NCBI GenBank assembly: GCA_963808705.1
Contig: CAWEHB010000010.1
Location: 1-64,000 of the forward strand
Direction: 5' to 3'
DNA length: 64,000 nt
Source of the DNA: JASHPR01 sp963808705
GTDB taxonomy: Bacteria; Actinomycetota; Actinomycetes; Streptosporangiales; Streptosporangiaceae
Under the pieces are notes generated by a model. It saw only the letters and a list, made by a program, of their open reading frames with translations. It searched no databases and was not told the DNA's origin. The first letter of the stretch is position 1; each line of letters starts with the position of its first letter. Position numbers and translations under genes: made by a program. Shown here in pieces: positions 51,566 through 59,858 of this stretch.

Positions 51566-54262
51566 TTACCGCTCCGGGGTCGGGGCCAGATTGTCTTGCC
51601 TGAGCTGGAGGAGGGTTTCCTGGACGCGGCGGGCGGCGGGGCTTTCGATGCGCTGGTAGATAGCGAGCGCATCCTGTAGTGGGGCGGCGGCTTGGGCGGG
51701 GTTGTCGTCATGGAGGTGGCTGTGGCCGATTCCTTCCAGGGCGCGTGCTTCCTCCGGGGGGGTGCCGAGGTCGCGGGCGATGGCCAGCGCCTGGGCGTGG
51801 TAGTCGCGGGCCTGGCGGCCATCTGCGGTCCGGGACGCTAGCTCGCCGAGGCAGTTCAGCGTTTCAGCCTGGCCGAGCCGGTTGCCGACCGCGAGGCACA
51901 GCTCGAGAGCCTGCTGATGGTTGGCTGCGGCGGCCGGGTAATCGCCGGTCATCTGCTGCACCAGGCCGAGTTCGTTGAGGGCGAAGGCCTGGTCGCGGGG
52001 GGCGCGGAGGTCGCGGTACAGGCTGAGGGCCTGTTGGCTGCTGGCGGCCGCGGCCGGGTAGTCACCGGCCAGCCGCTGTACCGCCGCGAGCTCGGTCAAA
52101 ACCAAGGCCTGCTGGAAGGGCACGTCGAGGTCGCGGAACAGTTCCAGCCCCTGGCGCAGCGCGGCGGTGGCCGCCGGATAGTTCCCGGCCAGCTGCTGCA
52201 CGGCACCCAGATACCCCAGGGCCTCGCCCTGCCCGTGCTGATAGCCGATGTCGCGGAACAGCTCCAGGGCCTGCTGGTGGCAGGCGGCCGCGGCCGGGTA
52301 GTCGCCGGTATCGCAGTGCACGGCGCCCAGGCCGTCGAGGGCATCGCCTTGCCCGCGCCGGTGGCCGAGGCCGCGGAACAGTTCCAGCCCCTGGCGCAGC
52401 GCGGCGGCCGCCGCCGGGTAGTCGCCGGTGATCGAGCGCTGGATGCCGATCGCGGTCAGGGCAGTTGCCTGGCCGACCCGGTCACCGAGGTCGCGGTACA
52501 GCTCCAGGGCCTGATGCTGGGCGGCGGCGGCGGCCGCGTGGTCCTCGGTCACGACGTACCTGAAACTCAGCAGCAATAGAGCCTGGGCCTGGCTGGGCCG
52601 GTCACCGACCTGGCGGGCGGCGGTCAGCGCCGCCTGGTCCAGCACTAGGCCCTGATCCCAGTGCCCCCGGGCGTCCAGGAAGCCATCGATCGCAGCCGGG
52701 AGCAACATCGCGTGCAAGAGCCGTCCGCTCACCGCGGCATAACCGGCGGCCGCGTGCAAGTTGGTGCGCTCGGTCTCCAGCCAGCCCGCGGCTTGCCGTC
52801 GCGTGGACACCGGCGGCGCGCTGGCCGGCGGACTGCCGGGCAGCGAAGGGCCTTCGATAATCATCCAGGCCGGGAAGTGCTGGCCGGCGGCCCAGGAGGT
52901 ATGCACGTAATAGTCCAGGAGTCGGCCGACGGCGGCGTCACAGGCGGCCGGGTCGTCGGCGGCGGCCAGGGTCCGGGCGTGCTCGCGCAGCAAGTCATGC
53001 AGCCGGTACCGGCCACGGGCAGGCTCGCTGATCAGGTGCTGGTCATACAGCGCCTCCAGGCACCGGCGCGCGGCGGCCAGGCTGCTGCCATCCAGCGCCG
53101 CGGCGGCGTAGGCGTCGATGTCGGGACCGGGGTGCAGGCCCAGCAGGCGGAACAGCCTTTGCTGGCCGTCGTCCAGGTCGTGGTAGGACAGGCCGAACGA
53201 GGCCGCGACCGACAGGTTCTCCGCCGCCATCAGCTCGAGCCGGTCTTTGGCCGCGGCCAGGTCGGTGGCCAGGTCCGCGGCGCTCCAGGCCGGGTGATGC
53301 GCCAGCTGCCGACCGGCCATCCCGATCGCCAGCGGCAGGTACCCGCACAGCGCGGCGAGCTCACGCACTGCGGCATCGCCGGCGGTCACGTCGGCACGGC
53401 CGGCCAGGCGGGCCAGCAGCCCGGCCGCCTCGCCCGGGGTCAGGGTGTCCAGGCTGACCACCGCGGCGTCGTCCAAGGCGGCCAGCCGGCGCCGGCTTGT
53501 GATCAGCACCAGGCTGCCCGGGGTGCCCGGCAGCAGCGGCCGGACCTGCTCGTGCCCGGCCGCGTCATCCAGCACCAGCAAGACCTTCTTCCCGGCCAGG
53601 TGGTCGCGCCAGCGGGCCGCCCGCGCGTCGGTCCCCGGCGGGATCTGCGCCGCGGGGACCCCGGCGGTCAGCATCAGGCTGGCCAGCGCGTCGGCCGGGC
53701 CGACGGGCCGCTGCCCGGGGGTGTGGGCGTGCAACGGCAAGAAGAACTGCCCGTCCGGGAACGATTCGGCGAGCCGGTGCGCGGCGTGCACCGCGAAGGT
53801 GGTCTTGCCGATCCCGGCCATCCCGCCGATCGCGTGCACCGACACCACACCGCCGTCACCGGCTGCGTCAGCGCACCGCGCCACTAGCCGGGCCAGCTCG
53901 TCCTGGCGGCCGGTGAACGCGGCGACATCGCGCGGCAGCGTCCGGCTGGCCGCCGCCGCCGACCCCGTCTGGGCCTCTTGCGCCGCGGCCGCCAGGACGT
54001 CACAGGCCGGCGCGCGGCCCCGCGCGGCCGCTACGAACAGGTCGCGCGCATGGCCGTCCAGGCCCAGCGCCCCGGCCAGCAGCACCGCGGTGTCCTTGCG
54101 GGCGGTGGCGTTGACGCCGCGCTCCAGGTCGCTGATCGCCCGCTGGCTCACCGCCGCGGCCTCGGCCAGCTCGTCCTGGGTCAGCCCCGCCTGGTCGCGC
54201 AGCTGCCGTAACAGCCCGCCGAACCCCAGCCCCGGCTGCCCGGTCATCAGCCCATCGGCCAC
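51566..54262 (-). CDS. XRE/NB-ARC/TPR STAND regulator, module 1 (intact)
   Basis: 898 residues from GTG at 54262; the sequence GAGGGGCCTGTG before and at the start is conserved in the module 2 paralog. Domains: XRE helix-turn-helix (residues about 16-80, LTQDELAEAAAVSQRAISDL), NB-ARC ATPase with Walker A GGMAGIGKTTF (about 146-156), Walker B KKVLLVLDDAAG and GYLPLAIG, a winged-helix part (YRLHDLLREHARTLA), then about eight 40-residue TPR units with GDYPAAAAALRQGLELFRGL as consensus. STAND proteins switch on ligand binding to TPRs. It is divergent from a small helical and a membrane gene, and the layout repeats in mirror image at 59-62.6 kb. Confidence 0.93.
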   Translation of the reverse strand: MADGLMTGQPGLGFGGLLRQLRDQAGLTQDELAEAAAVSQRAISDLERGVNATARKDTAVLLAGALGLDGHARDLFVAAARGRAPACDVLAAAAQEAQTGSAAAASRTLPRDVAAFTGRQDELARLVARCADAAGDGGVVSVHAIGGMAGIGKTTFAVHAAHRLAESFPDGQFFLPLHAHTPGQRPVGPADALASLMLTAGVPAAQIPPGTDARAARWRDHLAGKKVLLVLDDAAGHEQVRPLLPGTPGSLVLITSRRRLAALDDAAVVSLDTLTPGEAAGLLARLAGRADVTAGDAAVRELAALCGYLPLAIGMAGRQLAHHPAWSAADLATDLAAAKDRLELMAAENLSVAASFGLSYHDLDDGQQRLFRLLGLHPGPDIDAYAAAALDGSSLAAARRCLEALYDQHLISEPARGRYRLHDLLREHARTLAAADDPAACDAAVGRLLDYYVHTSWAAGQHFPAWMIIEGPSLPGSPPASAPPVSTRRQAAGWLETERTNLHAAAGYAAVSGRLLHAMLLPAAIDGFLDARGHWDQGLVLDQAALTAARQVGDRPSQAQALLLLSFRYVVTEDHAAAAAAQHQALELYRDLGDRVGQATALTAIGIQRSITGDYPAAAAALRQGLELFRGLGHRRGQGDALDGLGAVHCDTGDYPAAAACHQQALELFRDIGYQHGQGEALGYLGAVQQLAGNYPAATAALRQGLELFRDLDVPFQQALVLTELAAVQRLAGDYPAAAASSQQALSLYRDLRAPRDQAFALNELGLVQQMTGDYPAAAANHQQALELCLAVGNRLGQAETLNCLGELASRTADGRQARDYHAQALAIARDLGTPPEEARALEGIGHSHLHDDNPAQAAAPLQDALAIYQRIESPAARRVQETLLQLRQDNLAPTPER

Positions 54263-54336
54263 AGGCCCCTCGCCCCCTCCGCCCGCCCGGCGCCAGCCCC
54301 GACCGGGTCCGGCGCGAGCACGGCCTTGACGCCCAG

Positions 54337-54411
54337 CCTAATCCTGTGCCCCTCCTGTGCGCGGCTACGTATGGTGACCGGCCGCCTCCGCCCGTGACAG
54401 TGGGAGCACAA
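54337..54411. promoter_or_regulatory. Conserved divergent promoter, module 1
   Basis: This segment between the STAND gene and the small helical gene contains CCTAATCCTGTGCCC, CCTCCTGTGCGC (CCTGTGC directly repeated), CTACGTATGG and, about 22 bases on, GACAGTGGGAGCACAA. The same words in the same order occur in module 2 (59710-59785, opposite strand), although bases between them differ. They are probable binding sites for the STAND regulator and polymerase. Confidence 0.72.
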
Positions 54412-54440
54412 CGACAAGCCCGCCACCGCCGGGAACGGAG

Positions 54441-54647
54441 ATGACCGCCATGTACCAGCTCACCCAACTCGGCCACGACCTGCACCGCGAGCGGCTGGCG
54501 CACGCCGAGGCGCAGCGCCCCGCCGAGCGCCTGCTCGCGCTGGCCCGGGCCACCCGCCGCGCCGAGCGCGCCGAACGGCGCGCCCGCCGTGCTGCCCGCC
54601 AGGCCCGGCGGCTGCGCGCCCAGCTCCAGGCCGCCAGCGACCAGTGA
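54441..54647 (+). CDS. Small Arg/Ala-rich helical protein, module 1
   Basis: 68 residues, MTAMYQLTQLGHDLHRERLA then AERLLALARATRRAERAERR and a basic helix. It is predicted as one or two long amphipathic helices with strong positive charge. Its paralog at 59470-59682 has the same length and pattern. The start ATG at 54441 follows CGGAG. It could bind nucleic acid, membrane phospholipid or the TPR domain of the regulator (inference). Confidence 0.8.
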   Translation: MTAMYQLTQLGHDLHRERLAHAEAQRPAERLLALARATRRAERAERRARRAARQARRLRAQLQAASDQ

Positions 54648-54703
54648 TCACCGCCGGCTATCGCCGGCAACCTCAACCCCAGCAAACGACCAGGAGGTCA
54701 CCA

Positions 54704-55003
54704 ATGAACCGCACCCATCCATTCCGATCCGTCCGCCGCCTGGCCGGCATCCTGGCCGCCCTAGCTACCGCCCTGCTGGCCGCTGCCGCGGCGGCCCCGG
54801 CCGCGTTCGCCCTGCCCGTGCCCCCCGCAGGCGGCGGCGGGGCCGTGGCACCACCGCCCACGGTGCAGGTCGTCGCCGGCGGCATGCCCGGCTGGCAGAT
54901 CGCCCTCATCGCCATAGGCGCCGCGATCGTGGCCGCCGCCGCGGCGGTGTTCCTGGACCGGGCCCGGGCCAGCCGCCGGCACCAGGCCGCGCCCAGCGCC
55001 TGA
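54704..55003 (+). CDS. Signal-peptide membrane protein, module 1
   Basis: 99 residues from ATG at 54704 with a CAGGAGG site. A basic start (MNRTHPFRSVRRL) and hydrophobic core with APAAFALP form a signal peptide cleaved near residue 37. A short Pro/Gly-rich outside segment follows, then VVAGGMPGWQIALIAIGAAI, a C-terminal membrane helix and a basic tail. The small external loop between two helices suggests a sensor or secreted-peptide-like membrane protein. Its paralog is at 58971-59407. Confidence 0.82.
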   Translation: MNRTHPFRSVRRLAGILAALATALLAAAAAAPAAFALPVPPAGGGGAVAPPPTVQVVAGGMPGWQIALIAIGAAIVAAAAAVFLDRARASRRHQAAPSA

Positions 55004-55478
55004 CCCGCGCCGGCATCCCAGCGCCCGGCCGCGCAAGCCCACCCAGGGCCACGCGGCCGGGCGCCGCCAGGCCACTCCGCCCTCCCAGGCCCAGACCAGC
55101 ACCAGGCATGCCGGACCCCGGCCACTTCTCCGCAGAGCAGCACGCTTACCCGGCCTGCCGCACGCCAGGGCCAGGCGCCTCCGCCACACCAGATGCGGTT
55201 CCGGCCCGGGAGGCAACCGCCGGCCAGCCACCACGGCGACGGCAGACCGCGCCCGAACAGGCCGATCTGCGCGTGACCAGCCGATGCCGCTCGCAGCGCT
55301 ACAAAGGTAAATAATCGGCGTTTAGCGCGGCCCTCGATCCGAACGGCACGACTGAGTTGACGATCGCCGCCACCGTTAACGACATACAGGTCGACGAATA
55401 AGTATGCGGACTCGCAACGCCCGCTATTCGGCTACTGACAGGAAACCGATCAGCTGCGTCACGGACATAGATTGACGG
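55004..55478. other. Intergenic, no gene seen
   Basis: A GC-rich part (55004-55260) without conserved frames changes to less GC-rich sequence (55300-55470) with no recognisable gene, repeat or promoter consensus. Confidence 0.5.
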
Positions 55479-56405
55479 CTAGCCCGCCGGCGGTCTGTGG
55501 CGGCGGCGCTGTTCGCCTAGTGCGGCGAGCGCCGCGATCTCCCTGACGAACTCGGGCCACAGTGCCCGGGGCAGGTCGTGACCCATGCCGGAGAACCCGA
55601 CGAAGCGGGAGCCTGGGATCGCCTTGGCGATCGCGAGGCCACCGCTGGGCGCGACCAGCGGGTCATGGAGTCCGTGGATGACCAGCGTCGGGACAGTGAT
55701 ACGGCGCAGCGCCGCGGTGCGGTTGGGCTGGTTAACTACCGCCGCGAGCTGGCGGCGGGAGCCAGCCGGGTCATACCCGCGGTCCCAGCTGCGGCCGGCC
55801 AGATCACGCAGGTACTGCTCGTCGAACGCGAAGCCACGCGAGCCGATGAGCCGGAACGTCTCGACGACCGCGGATACGGCCGCCGGCAGGCCGGCGGCCA
55901 CCGGCGGCCGCAGCAGCCGGGCGTAAACTCGCGGTTTGGCCTGCCCCACGCGGCGAGATCCGGTGGAGGTCATGATCAGCGTGAGCGTGCGAACCCGGTC
56001 GGCGTGCTCCAGTGCGACGGTCTGCGCGATGAACCCGCCCATGGACGCCCCGACCAGGTGAACATCACCCAGCCCCAGGCCATCGATCAGCCCGGCCACG
56101 TCGTCGGCCATGTCGCCGATGGAGTACGGCGGCGGCCTGCGCCGCACCAGGATGTCGGCAAGGCGCGGCGGCGGGACATTCTTCAGGTGCGTTGATCCGC
56201 CCACATCCCGGTTGTCGAACCGGACGACGAAAAGACCGCGCCGGGCCAGGCCATCGCACAGCTCGTCCGGCCAGGCGATCATCTGCATCGCCAGGCCCAT
56301 GATGAGCACGACCGGCGGCGAGCCGGCGTCACCGAAGGTCTCGTACGCCAGCTCGATGCCATTGGCGCCAACCCGGCCCAGCGTGCGGGCAGCGACATCA
56401 TCCAT
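55479..56405 (-). CDS. Alpha/beta hydrolase
   Basis: 308 residues from ATG at 56405 (MDDVAARTLGRVGANGIELA). The oxyanion stretch VVLIMGLAMQMIAWPDEL, FDNRDVGGSTH, the nucleophile elbow VHLVGASMGGFIAQ, the acid in VIHGLHDPLVAPSG and the final His in FSGMGHDLPRAL are present. Close in pattern to esterase or methylesterase-like enzymes; the substrate is unknown. It is not evidently part of either STAND module. Confidence 0.92.
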   Translation of the reverse strand: MDDVAARTLGRVGANGIELAYETFGDAGSPPVVLIMGLAMQMIAWPDELCDGLARRGLFVVRFDNRDVGGSTHLKNVPPPRLADILVRRRPPPYSIGDMADDVAGLIDGLGLGDVHLVGASMGGFIAQTVALEHADRVRTLTLIMTSTGSRRVGQAKPRVYARLLRPPVAAGLPAAVSAVVETFRLIGSRGFAFDEQYLRDLAGRSWDRGYDPAGSRRQLAAVVNQPNRTAALRRITVPTLVIHGLHDPLVAPSGGLAIAKAIPGSRFVGFSGMGHDLPRALWPEFVREIAALAALGEQRRRHRPPAG

Positions 56406-56546
56406 GGGCGCAGTCTGGCACGCCCGCGGGTCAGCTGGCCCCGGCCACCAGGCCTGCCGATCGTTCACGCTGGGCGACACCCGGGATCATGGGGCTTTGT
56501 GCCGCCTGCGGGGCAGAGCTCAGGCGGCCGGGTAGTCTCGGTCGGC

Positions 56547-57098
56547 GTGACCACGCCGCAGCACCGGGCGGACCTGTTCCTCGATCCTGCTTCGGACCCG
56601 CGCGAAGGCGGCTCCCGGCTGGGCGACGAGCGGGAGACGCTGAACGAGTTCCTGCGCTACCAGCGGCTGACGCTGCGGGTGAAGTGCGATGGGCTCGACG
56701 CCGAGCAGCTGGCCCGGCGTTCTGCGGAGCCGTCCACGATGTCGCCGCTTGGCCTGGTCCGGCACATGGCCGAGGTGGAACGGGCCTGGTTCCGCCGCCG
56801 GTTCGCCGGGAACGACGTGCCCAAGCGCTACCAGGCCGAGGCCGACCCGGACGGCGACTTCAACGGCGCGGTGGCTGACCCGGCCGTTGTCGGCGAGGCG
56901 TGGGCGGCCTGGCGCGAGGAGATCGCGTTCGCCGGCCAGCTCACCAAGGAGCACGACCTGGATTTCGTGGGACAGGACTCCGAGGGCGAGCCGGTCTCGC
57001 TGCGCGAGCTGCTGGTGCACATGATCGAGGAGTACGCCCGCCACAACGGGCACGCCGACCTGCTCCGCGAGCGCATCGACGGGCGCGTCGGCCAGTAA
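56547..57098 (+). CDS. DinB family (DUF664-type) protein
   Basis: 183 residues from GTG at 56547. The four-helix DinB fold has metal-binding histidines in LVRHMAEVERAWFRRRF and LLVHMIEEYARHNGHADLLR. Actinobacterial members act as mycothiol-dependent transferases or are uncharacterised. The gap to the divergent hydrolase is 141 bases. Confidence 0.92.
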   Translation: MTTPQHRADLFLDPASDPREGGSRLGDERETLNEFLRYQRLTLRVKCDGLDAEQLARRSAEPSTMSPLGLVRHMAEVERAWFRRRFAGNDVPKRYQAEADPDGDFNGAVADPAVVGEAWAAWREEIAFAGQLTKEHDLDFVGQDSEGEPVSLRELLVHMIEEYARHNGHADLLRERIDGRVGQ

Positions 57099-57328
57099 GC
57101 CCCGCCCGCGCCAGGCGTTCAAGAAACAGGGGCCAGATACCGTTGCCGGCCGACACGCCCGACCGTGATCAGGCCGGTGGGCAGGCCTGCCGACGTGCTC
57201 ACTGCTACGGCAGGCGGGGGCGGACTGCTCATTACCCAGCCGACCGCGCGTGCGCAGGCAGGTGAACACTAGGCCAGGGAAGTGCCTATGCCGCCGCGAA
57301 GACTCGTGAACGGCGTTGCGGAGTGGAG

Positions 57329-57361
57329 TTCCCGAGATTCGAAGTAAAGCCCTATTAACTT
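57329..57361 (+). repeat. Dispersed terminal repeat, copy D
   Basis: It begins TTCCCGAGATTCGAAG and ends CTATTAACTTG. Its left flank (CGAAGACTCGTGAACGGCGT then GCGGAGTGGAG) matches the outer flanks of copies C and E. It lies 56 bases upstream of the IS256-family element. The rest of 57099-57416 shows no gene. Confidence 0.82.
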
Positions 57362-57416
57362 GCCTCGCTGCCTGATGAGCTCATGGCCGGGGGCCCAGGC
57401 GGGCGTGTCCTACCGG

Positions 57417-58792
57417 CTGTGTAAGTGACGTGGCCTGACGATGAGCCGCAGGAAAAGCGGCTCGCGGAAGGACGCGTGATGCAAGACACTTCAACGGTGC
57501 CCCGCAATCCTGATGGCGGGAAGCCCGCTGGCCGGCCGGTGGTCGATGAGCAGCTGGCCGATGAGCTGCTGGGCAAGGCTCAGGAGCAGGGCGTGGAGCT
57601 GCTGGGCCCTGATGGGCTGTTGTCCCAGGTGACCAAGGCGGTGCTGGAGCGGGCGCTGGCCGAGGAGATGACCGGGCACCTGGGCTATGAAAAGCACGAA
57701 CCGGCCGGCCGGGGTAGCGGCAACAGCCGCAACGGCACGACCGGCAAGACGGTGCTGACCGATGTCGGCGCGGTGGATCTTCAGGTGCCGCGGGACCGCG
57801 ACGGCAGCTTCGACCCGAAGATCGTGCGCAAGGGGCAGACCCGGCTGGCTGGGTTCAATGAGCGGATCGTCGCGCTGTATGCGCGGGGGATGACCACCCG
57901 CGACATCCGCGCCCACCTGCGCGAGATCTACGGCGTGGAGGTCTCGGCGGACCTGATCTCCCGGGTCACCGACGCGGTGGTGGACGAGCTCGCCGAATGG
58001 CAGGGCCAGCCGCTGGACGGCGTCTACCCCGTGGTCTTCATTGACGCGCTGATGATCAAGATCAGGGACGGGGTGGTCGCGAACCGGCCGGTCTACCTGG
58101 CGATCGGCATCGACTGCGAGGGCGCCAAGCAGGTCCTGGGCCTGTGGGTCGGCCCCATCACCGGGGAGTCGGCCAAATTCTGGCTCACCGTCTTGTCCGA
58201 GCTCAAGGGCCGCGGCGTGGCCGATGTGTGCATCGTGTGCTGCGACGGGCTGACCGGCCTGCCCGACGCCATCTCGGTCACCTGGCCCCAGGCCATCGTG
58301 CAGCTGTGCGTGGTGCACCTGATCCGGGCCTCGCTGCGGTATGCCTCCCGCAAGTACTGGGTGCCGCTGGCCAGGGACCTGCGGCTGATCTACACCGCTT
58401 CGGATGAGGCCGCCGCAGCCGCGGCCCTGGAGGGCTTCGCTGGTACCTGGGAAGGGCGTTACCCGGCGATCGTCAGGCTGTGGCGGGCGCATTGGAGCGA
58501 GTTCACCCCGTTCCTGGCGTTCCCGCCTGAGGTCAGGCGCGTTATCTACACCACGAACCTGATCGAGTCGATGAACGCCCGGCTGCGCAAGGTCACCCGC
58601 AACCGCGGCCAGTTCCCCAGCGAGCAAGCCGCGCTCAAGGTCGTCTACCTGGCGGTACGGAACCTGGAGGAGTTCCGCCGCCCCAACGTCGGGATCCGCA
58701 GCTCGGGGTGGAAACAAGCCCTCCAGGCATTCACGATCTATTTCGACGGGCGGATCCCCACCCCATGAAAACCGCCACGATCACTTACACAG
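57417..58792 (+). mobile_element. Complete IS256-family insertion sequence
   Basis: About 1376 bp with terminal inverted repeats: CTGTGTAAGTGACGTGGC on the left and, inverted, CTGTGTAAGTGATCGTGGC on the right (one base inserted). It encodes one full transposase. No clear target-site duplication could be seen in the flanks. It lies between the mirror-image STAND modules. Confidence 0.88.
57479..58768 (+). CDS. IS256-family transposase
   Basis: 429 residues from ATG at 57479. Mutator-type motifs: LGYEKHEPAGRGSGNSRNGT, VPRDRDGSFDPKIVRKGQTR, the first catalytic Asp in YPVVFIDALMIKIRDG, the second in VCIVCCDGLTGLPDAI, the C/H motif QLCVVHLIRASLRYASRKYW and the Glu region IYTTNLIESMNARLRKVTRN. All parts are intact, so it may be active. 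Confidence 0.96.
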   Translation: MQDTSTVPRNPDGGKPAGRPVVDEQLADELLGKAQEQGVELLGPDGLLSQVTKAVLERALAEEMTGHLGYEKHEPAGRGSGNSRNGTTGKTVLTDVGAVDLQVPRDRDGSFDPKIVRKGQTRLAGFNERIVALYARGMTTRDIRAHLREIYGVEVSADLISRVTDAVVDELAEWQGQPLDGVYPVVFIDALMIKIRDGVVANRPVYLAIGIDCEGAKQVLGLWVGPITGESAKFWLTVLSELKGRGVADVCIVCCDGLTGLPDAISVTWPQAIVQLCVVHLIRASLRYASRKYWVPLARDLRLIYTASDEAAAAAALEGFAGTWEGRYPAIVRLWRAHWSEFTPFLAFPPEVRRVIYTTNLIESMNARLRKVTRNRGQFPSEQAALKVVYLAVRNLEEFRRPNVGIRSSGWKQALQAFTIYFDGRIPTP

Positions 58793-58970
58793 ACGGTCGG
58801 AAGCTCCCGCCCAGGCCAGCCCACGCCGATGATCAGTTGTGCCGAGCCCGGCTCTGCACCGCTCGTAGGTGGTGGTCGCGTGGCGGTTCGACGGCGCAGA
58901 TCAGGCGGTCATGCGCCCGGCAGGTCTTCGCCGAGGGCGAGGTCGGTGGTCTGGCGCGCGTTCGGCATGG

Positions 58971-59407
58971 TCATTGTTCCTTTGCTGTGGTAGTTACCGG
59001 GCGGACGGAGCCGGGCGTAAGCGCCGCCGCGCTCTGCTCGGCGGTGGCGGTGAGCGGCGTGCGGCGGGCAGTCCATGCCCGGTACGCCAGCACCGCGGCG
59101 GTGGCGGCGAGCAGCGCGGCGCCGATGGCGATGCGGCGATCTCCGCCGGGCATCCGCCGGCCACGACGGTGTGGACGGGGACGTTGTACACCGGCCCGAC
59201 TACGTGGCCGGGCGGCAGCGGCGGGTGCTTGTTCCAGCCGGGAGGCAGCGTCGGCGGGTGCGTGAGCGGCCCGGGAGGCGGTGCGGGCGGCGCGGGCCTG
59301 GCGAACGCGGCCGGGGCCGCGGTGGCGGCGGCCAGCACGGCGGTGGCGAGTCCGGCCAGGATGGCGGCCAGGCGGCGGACGGGGCGAATACGGCGGGTGC
59401 GGTTCAT
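58971..59407 (-). pseudogene. Signal-peptide membrane protein, module 2 (frameshifted)
   Basis: From ATG at 59407 (AGGAGG site): MNRTRRIRPVRRLAAILAGL, TAPAAFARP and a Pro-rich segment, closely similar to the module 1 protein in its N-terminal half. VVAGG is then followed in another frame by MPGGDRRIAIGAALLAATAA and a tail ending TTAKEQ, whereas module 1 reads straight through VVAGGMPGW. One base is missing near 59148. The intact protein would be about 145 residues, longer than its paralog in the external Pro-rich part. Confidence 0.78.
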
Positions 59408-59469
59408 GACGACCTCCTGGTGGTCGTTTCGCGGGTGGAAGTTGTCCGCTGTGGTCAGCGGCGGGGTGA

Positions 59470-59682
59470 TCACGGCGCGTGCGTGATCTGGGCTTGGAGC
59501 TGGGCGCGTCGCCGCCGGGCCTGGCGGGCGGCGCGGCGCATCCGCCGCTCGGCGCGCTCGGCGCGGCGGGTGGCCCGGGCCAGCGCGAGCAGGCGCTCGG
59601 CGGGGCGCTGCTGGTCGGCGTGAGCGAGCCGCTGGTGGTGTACCTCGCTGGCGAGCTGGGTGAGCTGGTGCATGACAGTCAT
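59470..59682 (-). CDS. Small Arg/Ala-rich helical protein, module 2
   Basis: 70 residues from ATG at 59682, MTVMHQLTQLASEVHHQRLA then AERLLALARATRRAERAERR, paralogous to 54441-54647. The central 30 residues are almost unchanged while both ends vary, marking the charged helix as the functional part. It is divergent from the STAND gene. Confidence 0.8.
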   Translation of the reverse strand: MTVMHQLTQLASEVHHQRLAHADQQRPAERLLALARATRRAERAERRMRRAARQARRRRAQLQAQITHAP

Positions 59683-59709
59683 CTGCTTTCTTGCTGGTGA
59701 CGGGCTTGT

Positions 59710-59785
59710 TTTTGTGCTCCCACTGTCGCCAGGGGCCCGGGCGGTGCCCATACGTAGCGGCGCACAGGAAGGGCACAGGATTAGG
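59710..59785. promoter_or_regulatory. Conserved divergent promoter, module 2
   Basis: Read on the minus strand: CCTAATCCTGTGCCC, CTTCCTGTGCGC, CTACGTATGG, then GACAGTGGGAGCACAA, the same series as in module 1 with the same spacing to within a base or two. Conservation well beyond that of nearby non-coding sequence supports function. Confidence 0.72.
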
Positions 59786-59858
59786 CTGGGCGGCAAGGCC
59801 GTGCCTGCGCCGTAACCGGGAGAGGGCTGGCGGCGGGCGGGCGGAGGACGAGGGGCCT

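Noticed and set aside
51119..51679. 186-codon plus-strand frame before the STAND gene
   Set aside because: Only the first part has protein-like character, there is no good ribosome site, and the rest overlaps the 3' end of the STAND gene in a shadow frame.
32930..57361. The dispersed repeats as tRNA-derived attachment sites
   Set aside because: ATTCGAA resembles a T-loop, but no cloverleaf can be drawn and no acceptor stem or CCA is present.
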